From the NCBI RefSeq assembly GCF_016591715.1, contig NZ_AP024109.1:1240001-1304000 (forward strand): a stretch of 64,000 bases of DNA. The letters are read 5' to 3'. Shown one piece after another: positions 26,300 to 37,699 of this stretch (position 1 is the first letter of the stretch; each line of letters begins with the position of its first letter). The stretch is from Mesorhizobium sp. J8. Its GTDB lineage: Bacteria > Pseudomonadota > Alphaproteobacteria > Rhizobiales > Rhizobiaceae. Position numbers and translations under genes: made by a program. The notes beneath the pieces are model-generated. The model worked only from the letters and a program-made list of their open reading frames with translations, was not told the DNA's origin and made no database searches.

Positions 26300-27742
26300 A
26301 TGGCCGACCAGAAGATCTTCGCCGGGCCGCGGCTGCGCCGGCTGCGCAACGCCAGGGGCCTGACCCAGACGGCGATGGCCGAGGGACTGGGCATCTCGCC
26401 TTCCTATCTCAACCTCATCGAGCGCAACCAGCGGCCGCTGACGGTGCAGCTCATCCTCAAGCTTGCCTCGGTCTACAAGGTCGATCCGCACGAACTTCAG
26501 GGAGAGACAAAAGGCTCGATCGCGGCCTTGCGCGAAGCGTTCAGCGATCCGCTTCTTGCCGGCGAGCTGCCTGGCGATCAGGAGCTGATCGATCTCGCCG
26601 AGACGGCGCCGAATGCTTCGGCGGCGATGGTGAAGCTCTTTCGCGCCTACCGCGAGCAGGCCGAGCGCCTGTCCGATCTCAACCAGCTTCTGGTCAAGGA
26701 GGGCAGGGCGACCGCGCTGTCCGGCGCGCGCCTGCCCGCCGATGAAGTCCACGATGTGTTCGAGCGGCGCCCGAACCACTTTGCCTCGCTGGAAGAGGAG
26801 GCCGAGGCTTTCACATCGGTCCTCGATCCCGGGGACGATCTGTTCGCCGCGCTGAAGGCCTGGCTGAGGCGGGAGCACGGCATCGTCGTCAAGGTGCTGC
26901 CGGTCGCCACCATGCCCAACTGGCGCCGCCGTTATGACCGTCATTCGCAGCGTCTGTTCCTGTCCGAGCGGCTGTCGCCTTTCGATCAGCTGCGTGAAGT
27001 CGCCATGGAGGCGAGCCTGATCCGCATGTCGGTGGCCGTCGCCGGCGAGATCCAGGCGTTGAAGCTCGGCACCGACGAGGCGCGGCGGCTCGCCCGCTTC
27101 GAACTCGGCCGCTACGCGGCGCACGCACTGATGATGCCCTATCAGGCTTTCCATGCCGCGGCCCTGCGCGCCCGCTACGACATCGACGTCTTGCGCTCCC
27201 GCTTCGGCGTGTCCTTCGAACAGGCGGCAAATCGCCTGACCATGCTGCAGCGGCCGGGCGCCTCGGCCGTTCCCTTCTTCATGCTGGAGGTCGACAACGC
27301 CGGCAACCGCTTCCGCAAGGCCGGCAGCCAGGGTTATCCGCAGAGCCGGTTCGGCGGCGGCTGCCCCAAGCTTCCCGTCCATGCGGCCTTCTCGCAGCCG
27401 GGCCAGATCCTGGTCGAGGCGGTGGAAATGCCCGATGGCGCCGAGTTCCTTTGCATCGCCCGCACGCTGGAAGGCCCGCAAGGGGCCTTCTCCGAACGGC
27501 CGCGCCGCACCGCGCTCCTGCTCGGCTGCGACATCGGCTTCCGCGACGAGATCGTCTATGGCGCGGCGCTGCCGGTCGGAGCCGCCGGCAAGCCCGGGCA
27601 AGGCTTCGCCACGCTGGTAGGCCCCGCCTGCAGGCTCTGCGAGCGCGTCGGCTGCCTTGCGCGCGCCGAGCCGCCGGTGACGCGCCCGCTCGGCCTCGAC
27701 GAGATGGTGACGGGTCTCAGCGCCTTCGATTTCCAAGGGTGA
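26300..27742 (+). CDS. ScfR/RamB-type short-chain fatty-acid-responsive regulator
   Basis: A 480-residue XRE-type regulator. The N-terminal HTH (about 8-66) carries RLRRLRNARGLTQTAMAEGL and SPSYLNLIERNQRPLT. A central ImmA/IrrE-like region follows, and the C-terminal domain has conserved cysteines (GPACRLCERVGCLARAEPP), as in ScfR/RamB proteins that sense acyl-CoA and control glyoxylate-cycle and short-chain acyl genes. The ATG at 26300 follows AGCGGGG; a TTG at 26282 is less likely. It is divergent from aceA, the expected target. Whether it activates or represses cannot be read. Confidence 0.85.
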   Translation: MADQKIFAGPRLRRLRNARGLTQTAMAEGLGISPSYLNLIERNQRPLTVQLILKLASVYKVDPHELQGETKGSIAALREAFSDPLLAGELPGDQELIDLAETAPNASAAMVKLFRAYREQAERLSDLNQLLVKEGRATALSGARLPADEVHDVFERRPNHFASLEEEAEAFTSVLDPGDDLFAALKAWLRREHGIVVKVLPVATMPNWRRRYDRHSQRLFLSERLSPFDQLREVAMEASLIRMSVAVAGEIQALKLGTDEARRLARFELGRYAAHALMMPYQAFHAAALRARYDIDVLRSRFGVSFEQAANRLTMLQRPGASAVPFFMLEVDNAGNRFRKAGSQGYPQSRFGGGCPKLPVHAAFSQPGQILVEAVEMPDGAEFLCIARTLEGPQGAFSERPRRTALLLGCDIGFRDEIVYGAALPVGAAGKPGQGFATLVGPACRLCERVGCLARAEPPVTRPLGLDEMVTGLSAFDFQG

Positions 27743-27879
27743 TCCGGGCCGACGTGCCCCAAGCTTCGCCGGATGCTGGATCACGCCGGTTTTGCGCTGT
27801 TGCGCTACGCGATTGAGACGCAGTTCTTTGTCGTCCCTGGTGCATCATGTCGAACGCAACTCGCTGACAGCCATCCGCC

Positions 27880-28845
27880 ATGACCGGTACCGCCTCGTCC
27901 TCCGTCGCTCCGTCCTCCACCGCCTTGCCGGCCGTCTCGCCGCGCGAGGAGCGGATCGGCATGCTCCTGGTCTTCCTGTCGGCGCTGATGTGGAGTTTCG
28001 GCGGCACCATCGCTCGTTTCATCCATGTCGGCGACAGCTGGACCGTGGTGTTCTGGCGTTCGCTCTGGGCCGTGGCCTTTCTCATCGCATTCATGCTTTG
28101 GCGCGACGGTTGGCGCGGCACGCTGAACCTCTTTCGGCACATGGGCCTGCCCGGCCTTGGCGTCGCCTTCTGCTTCGCCACCGCCTCGACCAGCTTCGTG
28201 GTGGCGCTTGCCTACACCACTGTTGCCAACATCCTCCTGATGCAAGCCGGCGTGCCGCTGCTTGCGGCCCTCCTTGCCTGGCTCCTGTTTCGCGAACGGG
28301 TCGGTCCGGCGACCTGGGTCGCGATTGCCGCCGTCATCGCCGGGGTCGCCATCATGGTCTCCGAATCCCTGGGCGGCGCCGTCTCACCGATCGGCGACGG
28401 GCTGGCGCTGCTGATCGCGGTGATGTTTTCCGTCGCGACCGTGATCACCCGGCGCTTCGCCCATGTGCGCATGGTGCCGGCCAATTGCCTTGCGGCGCTG
28501 CTCGCCGGCGCCTTCGCCGCTTCCCAGGCCTCGGCATTCGCGGTCTCGGCACGCGACATGGGCTTCCTCTTCGCCTTCGGCGTGGTCAATCTTGGCGTCG
28601 GCCTCGCCTTCTTCGCCATGGGCGCGCGGCTGGTCCCGGCGGCGATCGCGGCGCTGCTCGGCACCTTCGAGCCGATCCTTGGGCCAATTTGGGTCTGGCT
28701 CGTCCATTCCGAAGTGCCGTCGGTGCGCACCATCATCGGCGGCGCGGTCGTGGTCACGGCGCTGCTCATCCATATCGGCCTGGAATTCAAGCGCCAGGCG
28801 CGGCCGGCGCGTCCCGGCGTCACCGGCTTGCCGTCGCCCAATTGA
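27880..28845 (+). CDS. EamA/DMT family transporter
   Basis: A 321-residue inner-membrane protein with ten predicted helices in two EamA repeats (about 28-155 and 172-305). LLVFLSALMWSFGGTIARF begins the first repeat and GLALLIAVMFSVATVITRR the second. The family exports small metabolites such as amino acids or purines, or imports some. The N-terminal 26 residues are a Ser/Thr/Pro cytoplasmic leader. The gene stands alone between scfR and the 57-bp repeat array. No substrate clue is available. Confidence 0.86.
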   Translation: MTGTASSSVAPSSTALPAVSPREERIGMLLVFLSALMWSFGGTIARFIHVGDSWTVVFWRSLWAVAFLIAFMLWRDGWRGTLNLFRHMGLPGLGVAFCFATASTSFVVALAYTTVANILLMQAGVPLLAALLAWLLFRERVGPATWVAIAAVIAGVAIMVSESLGGAVSPIGDGLALLIAVMFSVATVITRRFAHVRMVPANCLAALLAGAFAASQASAFAVSARDMGFLFAFGVVNLGVGLAFFAMGARLVPAAIAALLGTFEPILGPIWVWLVHSEVPSVRTIIGGAVVVTALLIHIGLEFKRQARPARPGVTGLPSPN

Positions 28846-28850
28846 CCAAT

Positions 28851-29078
28851 GCATGTCGCCCAGAAGTGTGCAGCGGTTCTGGGGTAACGACGTGCATCAA
28901 GACAACAGCATGTCGCCCAAAAGTGCGCAGCGGTTTTGGGAGAACGACATGCATCAAGACAACAGCATGTCGCCCAGAAGTGTGCAGCGGTTCTGGGGCA
29001 ACGACATGCATCAAGACAACAGCATGTCGCCCAAAACTGCGCGGCGGTTTTGGGAGAACGACATGCATCAAAACCAAC
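28851..29078. repeat. Four tandem 57-bp palindromic units
   Basis: Units begin at 28851, 28908, 28965 and 29022. In each, GCATGTCG pairs with CGACATGC (one mismatch in unit 1) and an inner arm pairs with its partner. Inner arms are CCCAGAA/TTCTGGG in units 1 and 3 but CCCAAAA/TTTTGGG in units 2 and 4, so the stem is kept by paired changes. Units 1-2 and 3-4 look like a 114-bp duplication. The array is also open as 19-residue repeats (starting MSPRSVQRFW), but has no Shine-Dalgarno. It resembles rhizobial intergenic mosaic elements. Confidence 0.93.
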
Positions 29079-29083
29079 ACTCG

Positions 29084-29121
29084 AAGCGCGTCGCCTGAAT
29101 CCCTTTCAGCGCGACGCGCTT
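29084..29121. repeat. Second palindrome attached to the 57-bp array
   Basis: AAGCGCGTCGCCTGAA (29084-29099) pairs with TTCAGCGCGACGCGCTT (29105-29121) with one bulged base and a 5-base loop. It begins five bases after the tandem array. One arm (GCGACGCGCTT) recurs alone at 35716-35726, supporting a dispersed element. The remaining 335 bases to 29456 hold no gene that I can support, only the potF leader. Confidence 0.8.
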
Positions 29122-29456
29122 TAGGCAGCATCCCCCCATTGACAACCCAGTCGCCGGGCGGGCAGGCTGCGACTACGGCAACAACAAGACAGGCGTATCT
29201 TGCCAAGTGTCTCCGCCGGCCTGCTCGGGACCGGACAGCATCGTCATAGCTCTCAATACGCCACGGTGCATGCCGTTGACGCCGCCCGGGCGCCTCGCCG
29301 GAGAGGCCGGGACGCCTCGAACCTTGATGCCATGATAGAGCCTGGCGTGGTCAGTTCGCGCTTGTCGCTCTCCGGAAAGCTCAATAGTCTCAAACCAACG
29401 CCGCCCCGCCATGTCGCGACGAGCCGGCGAGGGAACACTCACCAAAGGAGAACACC

Positions 29457-30554
29457 ATGATCCGCAAAGCGCTTTTGCTTTCGGCGACGTCGGCATTTCT
29501 GACGCTTTTCACACTAAGCGGCCACGCCGAGGACCGCGTCGTCAACGTCTATAACTGGTCGGACTATATCGACAGCTCGATCATCGACGACTTCACCAAG
29601 AAGACCGGCATCAAGGTCGTCTACGACACCTTCGATTCCAACGAGATACTGGAGACGAAACTGCTCGCCGGCGGCAGCGGCTATGACGTCGTCGTGCCGA
29701 GCGCCAACTTCCTGGCGCGCCAGATCCAGGCGGGCGTGTTCCAGAAGCTCGACAAGTCGAAGCTGCCCAATCTCTCCAATATGTGGGACGTCATTTCCGA
29801 GCGCACCGCCAAATACGATCCGGGCAACGAATATTCGGTCAACTACATGTGGGGTACGGTCGGCCTCGGCTACAACGTCAAGAAAGTGCAGGCCGCGCTC
29901 GGCACCGACAAGATCGACAGCTGGGACGTCTTCTTCAATCCGGACAAGCTGGCCAAGCTGAAGGATTGCGGCGTCTATGTGCTGGATTCTCCCGCCGACG
30001 TCATTCCTGCGGCGCTGAAATATCTCGGCCTCGATCCCAACAGCACCTCGCCGGACGACATCGCCAAGGCCGAGGAAGCGTTGCTCAAGGTCCGGCCTTA
30101 TATTCGCAAGTTCCATTCGTCCGAATACATCAACGCCTTGGCCAACGGCGACATCTGTCTGGCGATCGGCTGGTCGGGCGACGTCTTCCAGGCGCGCAAC
30201 CGCGCCGAGGAAGCCAAACAGGGCGTCGAGATCGGCTATTCGGTGCCGAAGGAAGGCGCCCAGATGTGGTTCGATCAGATGGCGATCCCCGCGGACGCGC
30301 CGCACGTCGCCGACGCGCTCGAGTTCATCAACTACATGATGACGCCGGAAGTCATCGCCAAGTCGTCGAACTATGTGCTCTACGCCAACGGCAACAAGGC
30401 TTCGCAACAGTTCATCGACAAAGCGATCCTCGAAGATCCTTCGGTTTACCCGGACGAAGAGACGACGAAGAAACTCTATACCGTTCAGCCCTACGATCCC
30501 AAGACGCAGCGCGTCATCACGCGCACCTGGACCAAAATCGTCACCGGCCAGTAA
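29457..30554 (+). CDS. potF: Putrescine/polyamine ABC transporter substrate-binding protein
   Basis: A 365-residue periplasmic protein with a signal peptide (MIRKALLLSATSAFLTLF, cleaved near Gly-His-Ala-Glu at 22-25). The mature protein opens RVVNVYNWSDYIDSSIIDDF, the PotD/PotF hallmark, and contains KTGIKVVYDTFDSNE, DVVVPSANFLARQI and CLAIGWSGDVFQA. It delivers polyamines to the permease pair. AAAGGAG lies seven bases before the ATG. First gene of potFGHI, separated from potG by a strong hairpin that would let the binding protein be made in excess. Confidence 0.93.
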   Translation: MIRKALLLSATSAFLTLFTLSGHAEDRVVNVYNWSDYIDSSIIDDFTKKTGIKVVYDTFDSNEILETKLLAGGSGYDVVVPSANFLARQIQAGVFQKLDKSKLPNLSNMWDVISERTAKYDPGNEYSVNYMWGTVGLGYNVKKVQAALGTDKIDSWDVFFNPDKLAKLKDCGVYVLDSPADVIPAALKYLGLDPNSTSPDDIAKAEEALLKVRPYIRKFHSSEYINALANGDICLAIGWSGDVFQARNRAEEAKQGVEIGYSVPKEGAQMWFDQMAIPADAPHVADALEFINYMMTPEVIAKSSNYVLYANGNKASQQFIDKAILEDPSVYPDEETTKKLYTVQPYDPKTQRVITRTWTKIVTGQ

Positions 30555-30564
30555 GCACAGAGAG

Positions 30565-30602
30565 GCGGCCCCGGCAGCCAACTGCCGGGGTCGCTTTCTT
30601 TT
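30565..30602 (+). terminator. Intra-operon hairpin between potF and potG
   Basis: A 13-bp stem (30565-30577 with 30582-30594, one G-U pair) closes a CCAA loop and is followed by TTTCTTTT. It lies 11 bases after the potF stop. In binding-protein operons such hairpins end part of the transcription or protect the upstream mRNA. Confidence 0.85.
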
Positions 30603-30634
30603 GGGGAATTCAGAAAAGTAACGGAGTGGGGATC

Positions 30635-31774
30635 ATGAAATCGCTTGGCAGCATCCGCAGGGATTTCGCGCCATGGAACGACCCGAACGCCAAGCCATAT
30701 ATCCAGTTCGACAAGGTCACCAAGAAGTTCGGTGACTTCACCGCCGTCAACAATCTGTCGCTGACCATCTTCGAGCGCGAATTCTTCGCCCTTCTCGGCG
30801 CTTCCGGCTGCGGAAAGTCGACGCTGCTCAGGATGCTCGCCGGCTTCGAGGAGCCGACGGCGGGCCGCATCCTGCTGGACGGGCAGGACCTGCGCGGCAT
30901 CCCGCCCTACAAACGTCCGGTCAACATGATGTTCCAGTCCTACGCGCTGTTCCCGCATATGACGGTGGAAAAGAACATCGCCTTCGGCCTCAAGCAGGAA
31001 GGCATGCCCGGACCCGATATCGAAAAGCGCGTCGCCGAGATGCTGAAGCTCGTCAAGCTCGAGCAGTTCGCCAAGCGCAAACCGCACCAGCTCTCGGGCG
31101 GCCAGCGCCAGCGCGTGGCGCTTGCCCGCTCCGTCGCCAAGCGGCCGAAGGTCCTGCTGCTCGACGAGCCGCTCGGCGCCTTGGACAAGAAGCTGCGCGA
31201 GGAAACCCAGTTCGAGCTGATGGATCTGCAGCAGGAACTCGGCCTCACCTTCGTCGTCGTCACGCACGACCAGGAAGAGGCCATGACCATGGCCGACCGC
31301 ATCGCCATCATGGATAAGGGCGAGGTGATGCAGGTCGCGACTCCCGCCGAGATCTACGAGGCGCCGACTTCGCGTTTCGTGGCGCATTTCGTCGGCAATG
31401 TGAACATGTTCGAGGGCAAGGTCGCCGAGCACACGGCAAACACGACGCGCATCACCGGCGCGACCGGCGCCCAGATCGTCGTCGACAATGGCGGCAACGC
31501 AGCCGCCGGCTCCGACATCGTCTTCGCAATCCGGCCGGAAAAGATCAAGGTCTCCTCGAAAAAGCCGGCCGATGCCGTCAACGCGCTGCAAGGCGAGGTT
31601 TATGACGTCGCCTATCTCGGCGACATGACCGTCTACCACATCAAGCTGGACGACGGTCAGATCGTGCGGGCAAGCGCGCTGAACGCTTCGCGCATCACCG
31701 AGGATCCGCTCACCTGGAACGACCGCGCCTGGGTTTCCTTCCGACCCGACGCCGGCGTTGTGCTGACGAGGTAG
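30635..31774 (+). CDS. potG: Polyamine ABC transporter ATP-binding protein
   Basis: A 379-residue cytoplasmic ATPase. Walker A is GASGCGKST near 56-64, the Q-loop lies in MMFQSYALFPH, the signature is LSGGQRQRVALARS near 156, and Walker B is LLDEPLGALD, with the H-loop in VVVTHDQEEA. A C-terminal TOBE region (about 265-375) is of the PotA/PotG type. It energises putrescine uptake with PotH and PotI. The first ATG after the hairpin (30635) is preferred; the in-frame region upstream belongs to potF read in another frame. Confidence 0.93.
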   Translation: MKSLGSIRRDFAPWNDPNAKPYIQFDKVTKKFGDFTAVNNLSLTIFEREFFALLGASGCGKSTLLRMLAGFEEPTAGRILLDGQDLRGIPPYKRPVNMMFQSYALFPHMTVEKNIAFGLKQEGMPGPDIEKRVAEMLKLVKLEQFAKRKPHQLSGGQRQRVALARSVAKRPKVLLLDEPLGALDKKLREETQFELMDLQQELGLTFVVVTHDQEEAMTMADRIAIMDKGEVMQVATPAEIYEAPTSRFVAHFVGNVNMFEGKVAEHTANTTRITGATGAQIVVDNGGNAAAGSDIVFAIRPEKIKVSSKKPADAVNALQGEVYDVAYLGDMTVYHIKLDDGQIVRASALNASRITEDPLTWNDRAWVSFRPDAGVVLTR

Positions 31775-31782
31775 GGGCTGAA

Positions 31783-32745
31783 ATGACCGATATCGCAGCG
31801 ACTGCCGCCCCACCGACCGAGACCACGACATTGCCGGGGAGACTGACGAAGGGCTTCGTCAACCGCCTCGTCATCATCATCCCCTATCTCTGGCTGCTGT
31901 TCTTTTTCCTCATTCCCTTCATCATCGTCTTCAAGATTTCGCTGTCGCAGACGGCGATCTCGATGCCGCCCTATACGCCGGTGCTCGACTTCAAGGATGG
32001 TGTCTCGGGATTCTTTGCAGGCTTCCGCGAGCTCAACTTCGACAACTACACCTGGCTCACCCAGGATGCGCTCTACTTCAATGCCTATGTGACGAGCCTG
32101 ATCATCGCGGCGATCTCGACGATACTCACGCTGATCGTCGGCTATCCGATCGCCTATGGCATGGCGCGCGCGCCGGCCACGATCCGCCCGACCTTGCTGA
32201 TGCTGGTGATCCTGCCCTTCTGGACCTCGTTCCTGATCCGCGTCTATGCCTGGATCGGTATCCTGAAGCCCGAGGGGCTACTCAATCAGGTCCTGCTCGC
32301 CACGGGCCTGATCAGCCAGCCGCTGGTCATCCTCAACACCTACACCGCGATCTTCATCGGCATCGTCTATTCCTACCTGCCCTTCATGGTGCTGCCGCTC
32401 TATTCCTCGCTGGAGAAGATGGATTATTCGCTGATCGAGGCCGCGCAGGATCTCGGCTGTCCGCCGACCGGCGCCTTCTGGAAGATCACCTTCCCGCTGT
32501 CGCTGCCCGGCGTCGTCGCCGGCTGCCTGCTGGTGTTCATCCCCGCCGTCGGCGAGTTCGTCATTCCCGACCTCCTCGGCGGTTCGCAGACGCTGATGAT
32601 CGGCAAGACGCTCTGGAACGAGTTCTTCTCCAACCGCGACTGGCCGGTGTCGTCGGCGGTGGCCGTCATCCTGCTTTTGGTGCTGACCATACCGATCATG
32701 TTCTTCCAGCAGGCGCAGGCAAAGGCACAGGAGCAGGGCAGATGA
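31783..32745 (+). CDS. potH: Polyamine ABC transporter permease
   Basis: A 320-residue inner-membrane permease with six main helices. The EAA loop near residues 215-240 reads LIEAAQDLGCPPTGAFWKIT, where it docks on the ATPase. The N-terminus is cytoplasmic and precedes helix 1 (RLVIIIPYLWLLFFFLIPF). It starts eight bases after the potG stop and its own stop overlaps potI (ATGA). Confidence 0.92.
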   Translation: MTDIAATAAPPTETTTLPGRLTKGFVNRLVIIIPYLWLLFFFLIPFIIVFKISLSQTAISMPPYTPVLDFKDGVSGFFAGFRELNFDNYTWLTQDALYFNAYVTSLIIAAISTILTLIVGYPIAYGMARAPATIRPTLLMLVILPFWTSFLIRVYAWIGILKPEGLLNQVLLATGLISQPLVILNTYTAIFIGIVYSYLPFMVLPLYSSLEKMDYSLIEAAQDLGCPPTGAFWKITFPLSLPGVVAGCLLVFIPAVGEFVIPDLLGGSQTLMIGKTLWNEFFSNRDWPVSSAVAVILLLVLTIPIMFFQQAQAKAQEQGR

Positions 32746-33560
32746 ACTCGACCTGGAGCCGCTTCAACATCAGCTCGATCGTGCTGGGCTTTGCCTTCCT
32801 CTATCTGCCGATCGTGCTTCTGATCGTCTTTTCCTTCAACGAATCCAAGCTCGTCACCGTCTGGGGTGGCTTCTCGACCAAATGGTACGTGTCGCTGTTC
32901 CACAACCAGGGCCTGATGGACGCGACATGGGTCACGGCGCGGGTCGGCGTCATCTCGGCAACGGTCGCGACCGTGCTCGGAACGCTCGCCGCCATCACGC
33001 TGACGCGCTACACGCGCTTCAGGGGGCGGGTGCTCTTCTCGGGCATGGTGTTCGCGCCGCTGGTCATGCCGGAAGTCATCACCGGCCTCTCGCTGCTTTT
33101 GCTCTTCGTCGCCGTCGGCCTCGATCGCGGCTTCTTCACGGTGACGCTCGCCCACATCACCTTCACCATGTGCTTCGTCGCCGTCGTCGTGCAGTCGCGG
33201 CTGGTCTCCTTCGACCGCTCGCTGGAGGAGGCGGCGATGGATCTCGGCGCGCCGCCGGTGAAGACCTTCTTCCAGATCACCTTGCCGGTCATCCTGCCGG
33301 CGATCATCTCCGGCTGGATGCTGGCTTTCACGCTCTCGCTGGACGATCTGGTCATCGCGAGCTTCACCTCTGGTCCCGGCGCCACCACGCTGCCGATGAA
33401 GATATACAGCCAGGTGCGTCTCGGCGTGACCCCGGAAATCAACGCCGCCTGCACGATCCTGATCGCAGTGGTGGCGATCGGCGTCATCATCGCCTCGATC
33501 GCCAACAAGCGCCGCGAGATACAGCGCCAGCTCGACGAGCAGGCCGCGCAACGCGGTTGA
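32742..33560 (+). CDS. potI: Polyamine ABC transporter permease
   Basis: A 272-residue partner permease with six helices. Its EAA loop is SLEEAAMDLGAPPVKTF near 162-178. A FSFNESKLVTVWGGFSTKWY segment after helix 1 is common to PotC/PotI. Translationally coupled to potH and last in the operon. The AsmA gene faces it 33 bases away with no obvious terminator between. Confidence 0.92.
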   Translation: MNSTWSRFNISSIVLGFAFLYLPIVLLIVFSFNESKLVTVWGGFSTKWYVSLFHNQGLMDATWVTARVGVISATVATVLGTLAAITLTRYTRFRGRVLFSGMVFAPLVMPEVITGLSLLLLFVAVGLDRGFFTVTLAHITFTMCFVAVVVQSRLVSFDRSLEEAAMDLGAPPVKTFFQITLPVILPAIISGWMLAFTLSLDDLVIASFTSGPGATTLPMKIYSQVRLGVTPEINAACTILIAVVAIGVIIASIANKRREIQRQLDEQAAQRG

Positions 33561-33593
33561 ATGAGGAGCGGGGCGCTCCTTGCGCCCCCGAAC

Positions 33594-35474
33594 TTATTGA
33601 CCCGTGACGCCGGGAGCGATCGGCGAGATGAACGGCGCGCTCCAGTTGCCGCCGACGAAGAACAGCGACTGGTTTGGCGGGGGCGCGGGCGGGCTGGCCG
33701 CTTGACCGTTGGCCTGTTGGGACTGCTGCGCCGGCTGTCCGCTGGGCATCACGCCGCCCGAGAGCGCCAGCCCGCGTCCGACATAGGAGGCAATGCCGGA
33801 CAGCCAGATCTTGTATTTCTGCGCATTGATCTCGGCCTTGTCCAGGCGCGCCACGCCCTTCGAGATGCTTGCCTTGATCTCGGCCCCGTCGATCGGCAGC
33901 GAACCGTTGGCGACGTCGTCGAGCGCGAAGAAGCCGCCCTGCTGGTTGCGCTTGAGGAATGCCGGCAGGTCGAGCCCGTTGATCGTGCCCGGCCCGAACG
34001 TCGCCGAGAACGATCCGTCGGCATTCTCGAAGATCGAATTCCAGGCCTTGCCCGGTCCCTTGAGGATGACCGATACCGTCCCGGTGCCGGCCGGCACCAA
34101 TCGCGTCATTCCCGCGGCCGTGGCAAAGGCACCCGTATCCACATCCGACGCCAGGAGCCGCATCTCGACCTGCGTGCCTTCCGGCTTGCGATCGAAGCGC
34201 AGGCTGCTCTGGATGTTGCCGTTGAAGGCCGACGCGTCGGATATGTCGAAGACGGCCAGGCCGTTCTTGACCTGCGCGGTCGCCGCGACGTCGGCAAGCT
34301 GCACCGGGCCGACCGTGGCGTGCGCCGCCGACAGCCTGAGGTCCAGATTGATGCGGTCGGCGAAGCTGGTGTCGATGTCGCCGGGGCCGTCCTGGCCGGT
34401 GGGCGCGACCGGCGTGAAAGCCGACAGGAAGGATCTGAGGTCCAGCGTGTCGAAGGCGAGCGTGCCGGCAATCACCGGGCGCCCCTCGGCGAAGGAGAAA
34501 TCCAGCGCTCCCATGCCCGGATTGTTGTTGAGCGTGACCGTGGTGTTCTCGAATTTCGCACGCCCCGCCGAGGCGTTCACCTTGCTGGCGATCGAGACGG
34601 CGCCGATCGCAGCGCCTGGCGCGATGCCGGCCTGCGACCATTCCAGCACGCGCCGCAGCGACGGCGCGGCGAACTTTGCCTGGCCGTCCAGATAGGCATT
34701 GTCCGACATCGAGGCCGTTCCATCGAACGACAGCGTCGCGGGCGCCGCCTTGAAGGAGAGGGTGACGGGGGCTGCCCCTCCGGCAAACAGCACCAGCGGT
34801 TTCGCCGAGGAGAAATCGAGCTGCACGCTCTCGCCGCGCCAGATTCCCGTCGCGGTCAGCGATGCGTCGCTGTTCATCGCTTCCCAGTTGACCTGGCCGT
34901 TCAGGCTGCTCAGGATTTCGGTGTCCTTGCCGTCGACCGAAGTCACCACGCGGCCATCGCGGAATTCGACTGTGCCGAACGGATCGGAAGGCAATCTGCC
35001 GAGATCCGGCTTCTGCGGGTTGGCGGTGACAACGCCGCGCGCGGTATCGATCGAGCGCGTGATGCGCCCGCCGGTCGGAAGTGGCGGCAGATAGAAGCCG
35101 CTTGCCGTGCGCTGCACCCTGATCGTCGGGCGCACCAGCCTTGCGGTCGAAAAGGCGACGTCGCCCTGCAGGGCGGCCATGGCTGAGAGATCGACTTCGA
35201 CGCGGTCGGCCTCGACCACCGGCGGCGTTTCGGTCTCGGTCCATTGCGACAGCGTCACGTCGCTGAGGATCGCCCGGAACTTCGGCCACACCTCGATGCG
35301 CGGCGAGCCGTCGATCGTGACCCTGAATCCGCTCCAGGCGCTCAATTCCCAGGCGATGCGGTCGCGCACGATGCGGGTCGAGGCAATCAGCGGCAGCGCC
35401 GCGACCGCGAGCGCGATGATGAGCACGGCAACGCCGATCGCCCACACTCCGCGCCGGATCAGAGATGATGGCAT
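33594..35474 (-). CDS. AsmA family protein
   Basis: A 626-residue envelope protein with one N-terminal membrane span (about 7-29, VWAIGVAVLIIALAVAALPLI) and a large periplasmic AsmA-type beta-rich domain. SGFRVTIDGSPRIEVWP near 50, and the C-terminal AsmA_2 region (FENADGSFSATFGPGTINGLDLPAF, shown in part), place it in the family linked to inner-to-outer membrane lipid transfer. The C-terminus is a Gln/Pro-rich tail. The ATG at 35474 has GGGGCGAA upstream; an upstream extension of 52 codons lacks family character. Single gene, divergent from aacS. Confidence 0.83.
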   Translation of the reverse strand: MPSSLIRRGVWAIGVAVLIIALAVAALPLIASTRIVRDRIAWELSAWSGFRVTIDGSPRIEVWPKFRAILSDVTLSQWTETETPPVVEADRVEVDLSAMAALQGDVAFSTARLVRPTIRVQRTASGFYLPPLPTGGRITRSIDTARGVVTANPQKPDLGRLPSDPFGTVEFRDGRVVTSVDGKDTEILSSLNGQVNWEAMNSDASLTATGIWRGESVQLDFSSAKPLVLFAGGAAPVTLSFKAAPATLSFDGTASMSDNAYLDGQAKFAAPSLRRVLEWSQAGIAPGAAIGAVSIASKVNASAGRAKFENTTVTLNNNPGMGALDFSFAEGRPVIAGTLAFDTLDLRSFLSAFTPVAPTGQDGPGDIDTSFADRINLDLRLSAAHATVGPVQLADVAATAQVKNGLAVFDISDASAFNGNIQSSLRFDRKPEGTQVEMRLLASDVDTGAFATAAGMTRLVPAGTGTVSVILKGPGKAWNSIFENADGSFSATFGPGTINGLDLPAFLKRNQQGGFFALDDVANGSLPIDGAEIKASISKGVARLDKAEINAQKYKIWLSGIASYVGRGLALSGGVMPSGQPAQQSQQANGQAASPPAPPPNQSLFFVGGNWSAPFISPIAPGVTGQ

Positions 35475-35740
35475 TTCGCCCCGTATGCTTTCATTGCCGA
35501 TAAAATCGCCCGACGGGTGTAACCGAGCGCCGACGCTTTTCAAGTCTTTATGGCCTCGCGATGGCATTTGCGCACCGGCAGCCATGGCTCGCCCGAACAA
35601 AATCTTGCTCTGCTGCGCTGCAATATGCATAAGCGGGCTGCACGATCCCGATCCGCAATCGCGCGCCGTTTTTGGGATGATGGCATAGGCGACGTTGAGC
35701 TTAACTGGCTCGAACGCGACGCGCTTTGGGAGGAGCGATT

Positions 35741-37699
<1,959 letters not shown>

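Noticed and set aside
20271..29078. Tandem repeats at 20271 and 28851 as CRISPR arrays
   Set aside because: Units are contiguous, with no spacers and no cas genes.
28463..29098. Open frame reading the 57-bp array as 19-residue repeats
   Set aside because: Most of it overlaps the transporter gene in another frame, there is no Shine-Dalgarno at the array, and the paired stem changes indicate a nucleic-acid element.
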